A DNA stretch of 64,000 nt from Macrothele yani (GCA_039090855.1 CM077027.1:100414316-100478315); one strand, 5' to 3'. Numbered from the stretch's first letter, positions 10,241-21,176 are shown. Translations and numbers: made by a program. Notes: a model not told the origin generated them from the letters alone.

Positions 10241-10750
10241 TCATATTCCAAATTGTATTTTATGACGAGAACATATGTTGGTAAGGAGGTTTACAATATG
10301 TGGATTAAAATCAACAGATCCAACATACTTTTTAGGCACTTGCTCACTAATTAAAGCAGTTGACATAGAAAACCATACTTTATTGTGCACTCCCTTAACA
10401 ATGTTGTCCGGGTAACCATGATTTTTAGCGAGGGATGATATCCATTGTAGTTCTTGAGCTCTGGTAAAATGGCTAGAAGAATGTGAATATGTTCTTCTAA
10501 ATAGGAAGTGCAGAGCAAAAATTTTATGCTGAAAAATGTGAGCAGAATTGTACGGAATTAGAGTGGGTGTGGAAGTAGGTTTTCGATAAACGGCAAAAGA
10601 CAGGGAATTATCAGAAGGGGTACGAGTAATTTGAAAGTCAAGATAAGGTAAGACGAAATTATTTTCAAGTTCTATCGTGAGTTTGATGGAGGGGTATTGA
10701 GCAGACATAGCGTTGACAAACTGATGTAACTGATTTATAGTATATGGCCA
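10241..10750 (-). pseudogene. Penelope-type reverse transcriptase, C-terminal part
   Basis: Reads YTINQLHQFVNAMS, then FVLPYLDFQITRT, LSFAVYRKPTSTPTLIPYNS and RAQELQWISSLAKNHGYP. These match the region downstream of the YADD box in Penelope-like reverse transcriptases, where FLDxxIxR and YRKPT are conserved. The YADD box and everything upstream are missing: the element is 5'-truncated at about 10750, where the inverted plus-strand copy begins. A TGA stop at 10241-10243 ends the frame before the GIY-YIG domain. Confidence 0.82.
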
Positions 10751-10796
10751 AATCCGCAATGATCGTGACAAAATTGACAAAGGGAAAAAATGGGGT

Positions 10797-11156
10797 GTGT
10801 ATGATGTCATTCCTATGCTCGACACTATCTCTGGTGAACTAAACAATCATTATGTGGGTTCTACCAAAAGAAATTTTAATTTGAGATTAAATGAACACAG
10901 ATATGATCTAAAAATGAATCACCAAAGCACCTCTTTTGCAAGAACCATAAGTGCTGGCAATTCCATCCCAGACTGGGACAACGGTAAAATCATAAACACA
11001 CCGAACTCTGTTTATTCCTTGTTATTTGCAGAAAGCCTCTATATTTCGGCTTATAATACACGTTGCTGTAATGACTATTATCCTTATGTTTTACCTGAAC
11101 CTTGGAGCAATCTTGTTGAGAAAGACGGCACAATAGCAATTGCTTCTGTTAAGTGA
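10797..11156 (+). pseudogene. GIY-YIG endonuclease domain of Penelope-like element (inverted plus copy)
   Basis: Second copy of the nuclease domain, in opposite orientation to the main element and about 95% similar to 9818-10174 by eye. It retains NNHYVGSTKRNFNLRLNEH but has an in-frame three-base insertion that turns GVYVIP into GVYDVIP, breaking the first strand motif. It is uninterrupted from 10752 to the stop at 11156 but has no reverse transcriptase in front of it. It exists only as part of the inverted insertion. Confidence 0.82.
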
Positions 11157-11280
11157 TCATTGGCTAACTATGCCTTTTTTTGATTGTCTTGTTATCTCGT
11201 ATATCATGTGACATTGACATTACCTTTCCCATGATGCATCTACTCCACGTACTTAAGACCAGCATGTAGCCACATGGTGA

Positions 11281-11333
11281 AATTACATCTGATGAAGGTG
11301 TCAATGTGACACCGAAAGTGCTCATGTGTTTTT
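11281..11333 (+). ncRNA. Hammerhead ribozyme candidate (Penelope terminal, plus copy)
   Basis: CTGATGA at 11289-11295, stem II 11297-11303 with 11307-11313, GAAA at 11314-11317, then GTGCTC with predicted cleavage after C11323. ATGT after the site pairs with ACAT before the core. The motif is identical to the minus-strand copy at the other end. It lies ~130 bp downstream of the nuclease stop codon, as expected for a Penelope terminal region. Confidence 0.7.
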
Positions 11334-11432
11334 AAACTGTATATAGACTTCATTTTTTAGCTTAATAAATATCATCGTGCAACAAGACGGATTTCTTTTA
11401 ATACTAGTATTCATGCACGAATTATAATGTCT

Positions 11433-12515
11433 ACAGTAAAAAACCATGTGTTGATAAAGTTGCTGTTGCAAAAGTTGATATTACAGCACATCTTGAATCA
11501 GAAGCATCGACATCGGTAAAAGTTAGCACGGACATTACCAGTGAACAGGTACAAAAAATACTTTTGTGAATATTGGCCAGTACATCGTGTCGCACTTGGA
11601 AGTGCAAGTAAATATGAACTGATTCTGAATGCCTGGCCACCAAGCAAAAATTATAATTTTAAAAATTACATTGTTATTGGTTCTCGTCCATTCAAGGTAG
11701 AATGGTTGCAAACATATCCTTGGTTAATGTATTCTAATACTTTGAAAGGGGCTCTTTGTCGCCATTGTGTGCTTTTTCGACCGATCAAAACTCATGGCAG
11801 TTGTCTAGGTAGGTTTATTGCACAACCACATCAAAACTACAAGGAATTTCATAAAGCAGCATGATCTCACATGTATTCTAAATGGCATGCAGAGGCCACA
11901 TTTACTTTTTCAAAGCTTCATCAGTGTAAAGAATAGAACGGCTAACGTAGAACATCAAATTAATACATCATATTAGAGAAAATAGCTGAAAACAGGGGAA
12001 AATTGAAGGCTTTATATAATGTCAACCCTTGTGTAGTGTGCTCTACATGATCTGCCGTTACGTGGAAAAGATGACACAGTTCAGGGTAGAGTCGGGATAA
12101 TCTGAAACAACAGGCAGAAATGCTCAGTACGTTTCACACAGGATTCAAAATGAACTAGAAATATGATCTCAAACACTAAAAACAAATTTAGATTCTGAAA
12201 TTAATAAAGCTCCGTGCTTTTCACATAGGATTCAAAATGAACTAGAAATATGATCTCAAACACTAAAAACCAATTTAGATTCTGAAATTAATAAAGCTCC
12301 GTGCTTTTCGCTTAATAGCAGATGAAACTGCCGACATTAAAGTTTCGGATGTCAATCTGTGTACGATTTACTACAAATAATGACATCGATGAATATTTCC
12401 TAGGATTTTCTCCTTTAGATCAATTTGATGTAGAATCTGTTGCTGCAACCATTTTGAGTACATGCAAAGAAATTGAATTGGACATGAGCCGCTGTGTGGG
12501 ACAAGGATACGATGG
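11433..12515 (+). pseudogene. hAT-type (ZMYM1-like) transposase, middle part
   Basis: Resumes the frame begun at 9431. From about 11550 it reads YWPVHRVALGSASK, then the TTF-type zinc-finger region: RPFKVEWLQTYPWLMYSN and LCRHCVLFRPIKTHGSCLGR. After a decayed stretch (11865-12310) with stops, the DUF4371-like core appears: RFTTNNDIDEYFLGFSPLDQF and CKEIELDMSRCVGQGYDG. The usual IADETAD block just upstream is only partly readable. The gene is cut at 12515 by a SINE. The remaining C-terminal half was not found beyond 26243, so part of it is lost or rearranged. Confidence 0.8.
12135..12308. repeat. 87-bp tandem duplication inside the hAT fossil
   Basis: Two adjacent copies (12135-12221 and 12222-12308) differ at only a few positions. 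It is a local duplication within degraded hAT sequence. Confidence 0.88.
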
Positions 12516-12636
12516 TTTTTTTTTTTTGATTGGAGGTTTAACGACCACCGTGAGCAACTCAATGGGCTATAAGCAGTCGCCCGTCCCTAATTTAGGGCCA
12601 CTGGTTCCAGGGAAGGGAGAGAGCCAGTGCCGAAAG
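12516..12636 (-). repeat. tRNA-derived SINE, left half (split by LINE)
   Basis: T-rich end and tail half of the SINE family seen throughout 12.5-43 kb. The other half is at 26132-26243. Both halves share the rare variant GTGCCGAAAG where most copies have GTGCCGTAAG, and the 13 bases CCAGTGCCGAAAG occur on both sides of the LINE. They are therefore one SINE interrupted by it. Confidence 0.88.
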
Positions 12637-13352
12637 CCCCGCACGGGGATAACTGGTTTTCCAGTTATTTGGGGAGCGGCGCCCCCACGGCCCGAGCTGA
12701 CCTTGTGACGGAACATCTTGCTTTTTCGTCTTGAACGATTATGTAACCGAAGGGACAGCTGTTCATCCAGCTGCTGGGGGATGGCGTCCCCACGGCCCGA
12801 GCCAACATGTAGTATATGTGATGATTTTCACATTTTTTATGTTTTTTGTTTTTTCACTTGACACGCTCCCGCCTCAGTTGTAGGTTGCTGAGGTTGTGAT
12901 TATGCGCCAGCTCAGGATTTTAGTTTCTCGTTTTCTTTCCTGTCGTCTCCATTTCATGTTCCTTTCTTTGTTTTTCCGAGCTGGTTAGCTAGACCTACCT
13001 GCACGTTTGTCGTGACCCGTAAGGTGGAAAAAGGGATGCTGGAGGCTGAGGTTTCTGGAGGCCTGGGTGTTGTTGCTGCCAGTTGCCGAGTGGAGCCCAG
13101 ACCTCTAACGGCTTGTCGTTTCGCACGACAGGGTGAGTCTGGGGATAGGGTGGGCATGCCAAAGGGGTGTTCCTCAGGCATGGGAAAGTCTGGGTGCACG
13201 CCGAGCGCATGTCTGCCCTATTAATTTGCTATATCCGCTTGCTATCCCTAGAGCCGTGTCCTGCGTCCACTTGTGCTTGCGGACCTCCGGCTCTCCCTCG
13301 TTGGGCTCGATTGTGGGTGGGGAAGTCGGCGGACGAATTCAAAAAAGTTTTC
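12637..13352 (+). other. 5' UTR of the I-like LINE
   Basis: Clearly more GC-rich than its surroundings. Two similar blocks near 12660-12700 and 12770-12805 contain CCCCACGGCCCGAGC. No coding motif was recognised before ATG 13353. LINE 5' UTRs usually hold an internal promoter, but no promoter motif could be identified here. Confidence 0.6.
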
Positions 13353-14572
13353 ATGGCTCTCAATTCTGTTTCCCACGAACCAACAACCAAAAGAGGTATG
13401 GAGGAAGGCTCATCCCCTTCCGCAAAGAAACATGTTCCTGATTCTTGTAATGCTCGTTTCTTTTTTGTGCACTCATTGGACCCTTCAAAGCCTTTGAGTG
13501 CCAAAAGTCCACTTTGGATTAATAAAGCTCTTCAATCCATAGCAAGCTCTCCTAAGAGCGTAAAGAAGCTCCAATATGGAGATCTTCTGGTAGAAATGTC
13601 CACTGTGGCCTACAGCTCTACACTTCTTAACACCACCACGCTGCTTGAGACTCCGGTCAAAATAACACCTCATGGATATCTAAATTCATCTCGAGGTGTT
13701 GTCTCCTCACAGGACCTCGTTGAATGTACTGAGGAAGAACTACTAGAAGAACTAAGGAGTCAACACGTTACGGGTGTGCGGCGTATACTCTTTAGGCGGA
13801 ATGGGCAGTCTGTCTCATCCCGCAACATCATTTTAACGTTTGATAGCCCTTCTCTGCCTACGTCCATCAAGGCAGGGTATCTGCACCTTGAAAAACGTCC
13901 GTACATCCCTAACCCTCTGAGATGTTTTAGGTGTCAGTCTTACGGCCATTCGCAGCAGTCGGGCAAGAGCAATCCAAGGTGTGGACGCTGTGGTGCCACG
14001 GAGCATCTTTTGTCAGAATGTGTGGCCGAGGCTGAGTTTTGTGTGAACTGTAAGGGTTCACACGCAGCATCAGCCAAAGATTGTCCCAAGTGGAAGGAGG
14101 AGAAAGAAATCCAAAGGCTCAAAACGGTGGAAAATATTTCCTATCCTGAGGCCAGAAGAAGAGTGGTTCCTGTTATATCTGATCGGCGATCATACGCTTC
14201 AGTGGTGGTTGCCAAATCTACGTTTGCCATTCAGATCCCCCTAAATGTCCATACAATGTAAACGAAATCATCGCAGTCGGACTGGAGGCACTCCAGTCTC
14301 GAGCTAGGGGTCTGAAAGCGCTACCAACCACTTCGCCGAAGCAGACTCATCCCACCACCAACAAGGGAACTCAGGCCACTTCTTCTAACAAAAAAACCAA
14401 AGTTCAGGATAAGAAAAGCATTTCTTCTCCAAAATCTCAGCAAACGACTCAACATCGTGTGCCTCCCGTTAAGCCACTTGGGACAAAGCATGCTCCCATC
14501 TTGGCCCCTGGCCACACGCCTCCAGATCTGGGGGAACCCCCATCAGAGGTGATGGAGCCTGACTTCGTGTGA
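13353..14572 (+). pseudogene. I-like LINE ORF1 (Gag-like protein with zinc knuckles)
   Basis: ATG 13353 opens MALNSVSHEPTTKRGMEE; an in-frame upstream extension lacks a good start. The middle part is the usual LINE ORF1 RNA-binding region, followed by three CCHC knuckles: CFRCQSYGHSQQ..C, CGRCGATEHLLSEC and CVNCKGSHAASAKDC. A one-base frameshift near 14240-14258 ends the first frame at 14261. The C-terminal tail (LEALQSRARGLKALP, Lys/Pro/Thr-rich) continues in another frame to TGA 14570-14572. ORF1 proteins coat LINE RNA to form the transposition particle. Confidence 0.85.
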
Positions 14573-14601
14573 TCATTTTCATTTTCATTTCACTTTTAAC
14601 C

Positions 14602-14893
14602 ATGGCTTCAATCATTCAGTGGAACTGTCGAGGTTTTCGGACGAGTTTTGATGAAGTGAAACATCTGCTTTCATTGTACTCTCCGGTGTGTTTTTGTTTA
14701 CAGGAAACAAAACTTAAACCATCAGACCTGCTTTCAGTTCGAGGCTACAGTGCATTTCGGACAGATAACTCGTCTGGAAATATAGCTTCTGGGGGTGTCG
14801 CTATTCTCGTCCCTCACAGGGTTCCGGTATCTTTCGTCGCGGTTTCCACAACTGTGCAGGCCGTGGCGGTTCGTATTTCTATGCCTGTACCTC
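14602..14893 (+). pseudogene. I-like LINE ORF2, endonuclease N-terminal part
   Basis: Starts at ATG 14602: MASIIQWNCRGFRTSFDE, then CFCLQETKLKPSDL with the catalytic Glu and GGVAILV. This is the start of the APE-type endonuclease. The frame is cut at 14893 by the gypsy insertion. It resumes at 22241 with the next expected residues (SVYLPPDENV). Confidence 0.88.
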
Positions 14894-15578
14894 TGTAACA
14901 TATACTCTAGATTCAGTTTCCTTTTGATTTTACTATATCTTGTTATTTTATTTTCCTATGCAAATTATCTTCTCACTTAACGAGATGTTATTTCTCCCGC
15001 TGAATGATATGTGGCAACGAGTGTAAGTCATGACGTTGTGGTATGCAGTATATATAGGCGCGCTCAACTATACCAAGAGAGCTTCGTTTTATGTGATAGG
15101 TTCTTCTTAATTATTGTTATGCGATTCTACGAAAGTTCGGATATTCAGTAGTAGTGTGATTTGTTGAGAGTGTGTTTGATAATACCAGGAGTTCTCCAAT
15201 AAAAGGTTTAAAGTGAGTACGTTTTCTCAGTTCATATTATTGTCAGACCTCTGTCTGGCCGTTAAGTCTCTTTCATTAAGTGTCTCCATTAAGTCCAGGG
15301 TATATTGTGTTTACCGCTCTAATAAGGAGCCTTCAAGGTACTAATGTAATAAAACCGAAGTTATAGTACTGATAGTCAAGATAATGAGGAATGCTGAATA
15401 AAAAGAAGTTCCATATTCAATGAATTTATTGCACGTGCGAGTCTTACCTAAACAAACTCTAGCACTTTGAAGATTAGGTACACTTTAGCTACGTCAAGTA
15501 ACCTTCCAATAACCCTAACGTGACTTAACGTAAACTTCCCTGCACTACACGTCCAGGCGTAAAACTTTATTCATTATA
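14894..15578 (+). repeat. 5' LTR of the gypsy element
   Basis: 685 bp, beginning TGTAACATATACTC and ending TTCATTATA. A TATATATAGG box near 15051 and ATAAAA/AATAAA-type signals near 15200 and 15400 fit an LTR promoter and polyadenylation region, though exact U3/R/U5 borders are not visible. Confidence 0.92.
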
Positions 15579-15580
15579 AT

Positions 15581-15593
15581 TGGCGCCCGAACA
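15581..15593 (+). promoter_or_regulatory. Primer binding site
   Basis: TGGCGCCCGAACA starts two bases after the 5' LTR, the expected position for a tRNA primer. The primer tRNA was not identified. Confidence 0.8.
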
Positions 15594-15628
15594 TTTCTTG
15601 AACACGAGGTGTTGACAATTAGTGACTA

Positions 15629-16606
15629 TGTCTTCATTACCTGAGAAAACTTCCCTATTTCAACCTGAATCAAGTTTCGGTGGAGGTGGGGTTTTTTCGA
15701 CAATTTGCAAGAAGCCTGTGGGCCTAACTTTGATGTGAATGATTTGCAAGTACCCAGGCATTCCTCACAATTTTGTCATTCACCAGCTTCATATCACTCT
15801 GAGTCGCTGGTCGTACCTGAGGTATTTCAATCCTCTCACGGAAGCAAGATGCTTGCACATTTCGTGCCGCATGCGGGAGCAATTACTTTCAATGGTTTGG
15901 AGGGATCCTTGAAATTTCTCGAGGATTTGGAGGATCATTTCGACTTATACAATATTCCTCAAGATTGCAAAGTGCAAATAGCAGGCACTTGCTTGAAAGA
16001 TACCGCTAAGACCCGGTATCGGCAGTGGAGAGTATCGAACCCGGATTCTCATTATGAGAATTTCCGAGCGGAATTTTTGGAAGTCTTTCCTTTCGGCCTC
16101 AGTCGAGCTGGCCTTGCACAACAACTTTTTTCTCGTAAGCAAGGACCAACGATAGCCCTGTTGCGTTTGCTTTAGAAACAACACGCTTGTATAAATTATG
16201 GGATCCACATGCCAGTCATGTCGACATGTTGGACACCCTATTGCAACAGCTCGATCAATTTCTACAGGATTTTCTCGAGGTCCGACACCCTGCTACAATT
16301 CATGAATGCCTTCGCCTCATACGAACGTATGAGGAGCGACACGGCAAACATGGTCAAACTCAACATGCTCGGGTACCCCGGGAGGCTTATCACGAAAATC
16401 CTCAGCGGCATAATAGGCCTAATGACTTTCAACACGAGCGTACACAGGTGCAAGTCCAAGCATCATACGTCCCACCGCATAGAAGAGTGGTACACCAACC
16501 TCTAGTTTCTAAACAATTTTCGGGGTACAGTACAAATGCACAGTATGCTCGACCCTGTTCCAATCCGCAGAATTCGGAACATTTTTATGCTAAGGGCAAT
16601 AATTAA
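15629..16606 (+). pseudogene. gypsy gag, frameshifted
   Basis: First plausible start is ATG 15629 (MSSLPEKTSLFQPESSF). A shift in the T-run near 15690-15697 moves the frame to the segment up to 16175. That segment holds the capsid-like region FNGLEGSLKFLEDLEDHFD and RYRQWRV. A second shift near 16150 continues KLWDPHASHVDMLDTL and a basic, Gln/His-rich tail to 16606. No CCHC knuckle was recognised. The spacing YNIPxxxKVxxAxxxLKxxAxxxY is typical of gypsy capsid. Encoded particles would package the element RNA, but this copy is broken at least twice. Confidence 0.78.
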
Positions 16607-16846
16607 TTTTCTGCCCGTCCTGACGGAGGAAGTAATAGCGATGGAAATTTCAACAGACATGCGGAGTTCCCGCAGCAGTTTTCACGAAGTTTTCCTAAGC
16701 GTGAAACTTTTCCCGATACCCGGCAGAGCCGAGGTTTCAGACCGCATGATAATACAACCAGGAATCCTTTAAACTTCCAAAGGAAGTAGACCAAGGAGTC
16801 GGTACTGCTTCCTGATACCAAGAATTCTGACCCTAAAATAGTATTA

Positions 16847-17911
16847 TTGACTGTCCAAACTCCTCAGTTGCCTGATGTGTTATTGACAATTGAAGATATT
16901 ATTGTCGAGACAAAGTTCGACACTGGTTCTGAAATATCAGCCCTAAATACGAGGTTTTGCACTGAAAGTTTTCCTGCAATCCACGTCCAGCCTGCGACGC
17001 AGTATTTGCGAGGTGCAAATAACGAAATATTCAGTATCACAGGAACTGTCACATTATCTCTAGGGCTGGGAAAGGCTCGTTTTACGCATTCTTTCCTGCT
17101 CATAGACGACCTACCTGTTAAATGTCTAATGGGCATAGATTTTATCAATACTTTTAAAGTTACTATGAATTTCGAACAACATGTTCTTTCCTTTCCGGAA
17201 CCTGTCGAAGTGATTCCTAAAGATCCTATAGACATAACGAATTTGTTACTGAGTAACCAACTGAATGAGAGGCAACGAAACCAGCTTTCTCTACTTTTGC
17301 ATGAAAGACTTGGTTTATTTTCCGACCAACCTGGTTTCACACAGGTGGTTTATCACGTCATTGACACTGATGGCTCGAAACCGATAGCGACGAAACCTTA
17401 TCCTTGTGCTCCCCATAAAAAACAGGAAATGCAACGTCAAATTTCAGAGATGATTAAACAGGGCATAATAAGGGAATCAACAAGCGCCTGGGCCGCACCT
17501 GCTTTTCTTGTTCCAAAGAATCAACCCAACGAATTTCGTTTCGTGACAGATTTCCGCCAGCTAAACCAAGTCACGAAAGCGATAAATTATCCACTACCTG
17601 TCATGTCGCATATTTTGCATGACCTATCGTCAACTAAATGGATGTCAACCTTGGATTTGGCGAGTGGATATTGGCAGGTTGCGGTACATCCAGACTCCGT
17701 CGATAAAACAGGCTTTGTGACTCCTTTTGGGGCTTATGAATACCTACGTATGCCCTTTGGACTAGCCTCTGAACCTGCTACTTTCCAAAAGCTTATGGAT
17801 ACGGTTCTCAGACCTGTTCTAGGTCCCCATGCGCATGTATATTTGGATGACATTATTATTACATCCGAGACTTTTGACGAGCACCTTTCTCTGCTCAAAC
17901 AGGTGTTCTAA
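16847..17911 (+). pseudogene. gypsy pol: aspartic protease and reverse transcriptase
   Basis: Protease active site is KFDTGSEISAL near 16915, with ILE-type C-terminal strand CLMGIDFI. The reverse transcriptase follows: IIRESTSAWAAPAFLVPK, FRFVTDFRQLN, STLDLASGYWQV, FGLASEPATFQ and the catalytic box VYLDDIII at about 17837-17859. The frame ends at a TAA at 17909-17911, inside the thumb region, and protein homology continues in the same frame immediately after. Region 16607-16846, between gag and this segment, is coding-like but shifted. Confidence 0.92.
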
Positions 17912-18451
17912 CTCATATACAATGCTGGCTTGACGTTAAAACCTAGTAAATGCCAGATAGCGAGGGACGAGATTGTATATCTGGGATTGAAAATCACTTC
18001 CCACGGCTTATTTACGGATGATGAAAAAATCAGGCCTATTGTTGACTTTCCACTGCCAAAAACAGCCAAAGAACTATCACGCTTTCTGGGAATGACCGGA
18101 TGGTATCAGCAGTTCGTCCCCGCTTATGCTACAATCTGTGAGCCATTGTATGCTTTGAAACGTAAATACAAGAAGTTTGTTTGGACACCTGAGGCTAACG
18201 CAGCGTTTGAAGCACTAAAGTCTGCGTTGACTCAGCCTCCTGTATTAGCTTTCCCAGATCATACTAAGGAATTTGATATTTACACTGACGCATCCGGAGT
18301 TGGTCTTGGTTGCGTTTTGTCACAAGCTGGGCATCCAATAGCTTTTGCGTCCCGTACTTTAGCCAAAGCTGAACGCAATTATTCAGCTACGGAACACGAA
18401 TGTCTTGCTGTAGTATATGCTCTAGACAAATTTCAATGTTATCTCAACTAA
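17912..18451 (+). pseudogene. gypsy pol: reverse transcriptase thumb and RNase H, N-terminal part
   Basis: Continues pol after the stop at 17911: TLKPSKCQIARDEIVYLG, FLGMTGWYQQFVP, then the RNase H start FDIYTDASGVGLGCVLSQ with the first catalytic Asp, ASRTLAKAERNYSATEHE with the catalytic Glu, and LAVVYALDKF. A TAA at 18449-18451 interrupts RNase H. The next residues continue in frame. Confidence 0.9.
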
Positions 18452-19594
18452 TTGACAGTTAATATAATTACGGATCATTCTGCCCTTCAGTATTTGAATT
18501 CTGCTAAGCACCTCTCTCAAAGACTTATGATGTGGGCTCTTAAGTTACAGGAGAGCAATAACAAAATTTCGTACCAGCCAGGTCATAAGAATCAATTACC
18601 GGATGCTTTGTCTCGCGTCCCGATTAGTGGGGTTCCCACAGAAACTACTCCTGGATGTCAGCCTTTACTTTTAATAGCTGATATAACATATAGAGAGCAG
18701 ATAATGGCAGAATTAGTAAATGATCCAGATTTTGGGGATATCTATAATTTTTTGCTTGCGGGTTCACCACTACAAAAAGACCCTTCTCTGGCTGGGAGGT
18801 CACAGCATTTTGAAGTCATAGAGGGTCTTCTTTACTATACGAAATCTAGGACTACTATGGCAGAGTTTCGCCCATGTATTCCGCGAACCCTTAGAATGGC
18901 CCTTTTAAACGAATTTCATGACAAACCTATTGCAGGCCATTTAGGTATTCGCAAGACCCGTTGTAAATTGCGGGATGTTGCCTATTGGCCTGGCATGTAC
19001 CAAAGTGTGCTCGCATACGTTCAATCATGTCACTTGTGTCAGATTTATAATTACCGTAATGTAAGACCGGCCGGTCACTTGAAATCTAGTTCAAGTTCTC
19101 ATGTTTTTGACATTATTTCAATAGATTTATTGGGACCTTATCCTTTATCTGTTAAAAACAAAGCTCGTTACGTTTTAGTATTAACTGATAATTTCTCTAA
19201 ATGGGTTGAAGTTTTTCCCATTAAAGCCGCTACGGCGGAAGTTATTTGTAATGTATTAATTAATGATGTATTCTCTAGATATGGTGCACCTAATAAAGTA
19301 GTTTCGGATAATGGTCCCCAATTTATTTCTGACATTTTTGAAAGAATGTGTGCGAGACTACACATAAAGCATAAATTCATTTCCCCATATCATCCCCAGA
19401 GTAATCCCGCGGAACGAGTAAACCGCACGCTAGTTAAAATGATTGCTACATTTGTCATGGATCATCACGAGCGGTGGGACGAACATCTTGAGCTTTTTTC
19501 GTTGGCCCTCCGCTCGTCTGTTCACGAATCTACTAAATTTACTCCCGCAGAACTTTTTTGGGTCGAAAAATTAAGACCCCTTTTGAAAATTTAA
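18452..19594 (+). pseudogene. gypsy pol: RNase H C-terminal part and integrase
   Basis: Begins VNIITDHSALQYL (RNase H Asp), then HKNQLPDALSR. The integrase has an HHCC zinc-binding region (HDKPIAGHLG...CHLCQIY), a DDE core with SIDLLGPYP, VSDNGPQFIS and NPAERVNRTL, and a C-terminal part. The core residues D, D and E are all present. A one-base shift near 19553-19560 ends the frame at 19594, and the rest continues in another frame. Integrase would join element DNA to the genome. Confidence 0.92.
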
Positions 19595-20442
19595 CGGGGA
19601 TTATCGACGAACTAAACCAGCGACCAACTCCGCAATCAGTACGAATCATGGCAGAGAAAGCTCGTGTTGCAATGATAGGAGCACAAGCGGCTCAAGCAAG
19701 ATACTATAATACTAGGCGTAGGGAACCAGATCTTGTCGTTGGAGATCTAACTCTCGTGGAGACACACTTTCAGTCTTCTGTTTCTCATACTTTAGTAAAG
19801 AAATTTGCACCCAGCTACGAAGGTCCATATCGGGTGGCAAATGTGTTTGAAAATAACATTATCCTTGAAAAACCTGACAATCAATTTCAATACGTACACG
19901 TTGCTCAGTGTCGCAAGTATCATGAACGAAATATAGATTTTATAATGAATCCTACTCAACCTTCTGTTCCACAGACTCAAAAGTCTATATCATACGATCA
20001 ACCTCCAGACATTTTGGACGAACCGACAAACCTTTTTGAAGAATCTCCAGTGATTTTTTCTTCACCCTCTCCTCCGCAAGACTGGCTTCCAAGAACGCAA
20101 CCTGATTCTACCATAAGACGAAGGCTCGAATCAAGTTCTTCAAATTCTAGTATCATTCCCTTCCCTCCAACCATTGCCGAGACTATTGCTGCACCATTCC
20201 CTAATAACTCTGCACCAACACAAGCTCCTACTTCCTTGAATACCTCGTTAGACAGTATTCCTATAGGCAGAAATAAACATCGCCCTGCACGACCACTAAC
20301 TTACAGCAGCGACTCAGAGTCATCACATATTTCTGATTTGTCAGATATAGACAATAGTTTGACGATTCCTAAACGTCAGACACAAATTACAAACCGTCCA
20401 GCAACACCAAAAGCTGGTCGAAAACGCAACTTATCTCCCTAA
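19558..20442 (+). pseudogene. gypsy integrase C-terminal domain and low-complexity tail
   Basis: Picks up integrase after the frameshift: GRKIKTPFENLTG, QAARYYNTRRR-like sequence (QAAQARYYNTRRREPD), then VGDLTLVETHFQSS and KKFAPSYEGPYRVANVF, the GPY-like module of gypsy integrases. It is followed by about 140 residues rich in Ser, Pro, Thr and Asp (SSDSESSHISDLSDID). A stop at 20442 separates it from a basic tail (PWNLRSGQTGP) that continues in frame to about 20745. Confidence 0.85.
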
Positions 20443-20672
20443 TCTGCTTCGCCGCAACAGCGACGAAGACAGAGATCCTTGCTTCCGCCCGGGTTTCGCC
20501 CCTGGAACTTACGCTCAGGGCAAACAGGGCCGATGCCTGCTTCTACTGTCATGCCAAGAGGTAGAAAGCGAAAACAAGCGATGTGGCCGGAGCCACGTCC
20601 CTTCAAAAGAATGTTGGAAGGACAACACGGGCCCCAGCACAAAGGGACAACATATCGAAAGCCTGGGGAGCC

Positions 20673-20868
20673 CGTTCCTGTCAGACGCAGAGATTTCCTG
20701 ACCGACAGACTTCAGCCGTTCCTGTCAGACGCAGGGATTTCCTGACCGACAGACTTCAGCCGTTCCTGACCGTTCCTGTCAGACGCAGGGATTTCCTGAC
20801 CGACAGACTTCAGCCGTTCCTGACCGTTCCTGTCAGCCGCAGGGATTTCTTGACCGACAGACTACAGA
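20673..20868 (+). repeat. 44-bp tandem repeat, four copies, in the gypsy 3' coding tail
   Basis: Units start at 20673, 20717, 20771 and 20825. Units 2-3 and 3-4 are separated by a 10-bp partial repeat CGTTCCTGAC. The repeats would encode a recurring VPVRRRDFLTDRLQPF-like peptide in one frame. They lie between integrase and the 3' LTR. Confidence 0.9.
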
Positions 20869-20984
20869 TGTTCCAGATCCATTCAAGTCTCGGAAAAGAT
20901 CGACGCCACCTGAATTTACCAGTCCGATTAGGCCTGGAAAACGTTATCGTACTAGGGTTTTTTATGCGTCCTCGAGATAAGTAA

Positions 20985-21145
20985 GTTCCCGTGGACAGGT
21001 TATTTTCTCATTATGTTGTTTTTCCTGCACGACCAGTTGGCGTGGCAGAATTTTTTTTTTCGTGTGGGCCTACGCATTCTTTTTGTGTATATATGTGGGT
21101 TTTTTTTATATATATCTTCTATGTCCGTCTACTAACCAAAATTTT

Positions 21146-21176
<31 letters not shown>

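Larger units (their letters stand above)
9566..11432 (-). mobile_element. Penelope-like retroelement inserted as an inverted pair
   Basis: Flanked by a 14-bp direct repeat ACAGTAAAAAACCA (9552-9565 and 11433-11446) that splits a hAT reading frame. The minus-strand part (about 10750 to 9566) carries the end of a Penelope-type reverse transcriptase, a GIY-YIG endonuclease and a terminal region. A plus-strand partial copy (10752-11405) repeats the endonuclease and the same terminal region. The two are therefore head-to-head and both outer ends are element 3' ends. A hammerhead-type motif lies near each end. About 27 bp unrelated to the arms lie at 11406-11432. Confidence 0.85.

Noticed and set aside
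20479..20984. Independent repetitive protein gene
   Set aside because: The frames come from the 44-bp repeats and the tail of the gypsy pol region.
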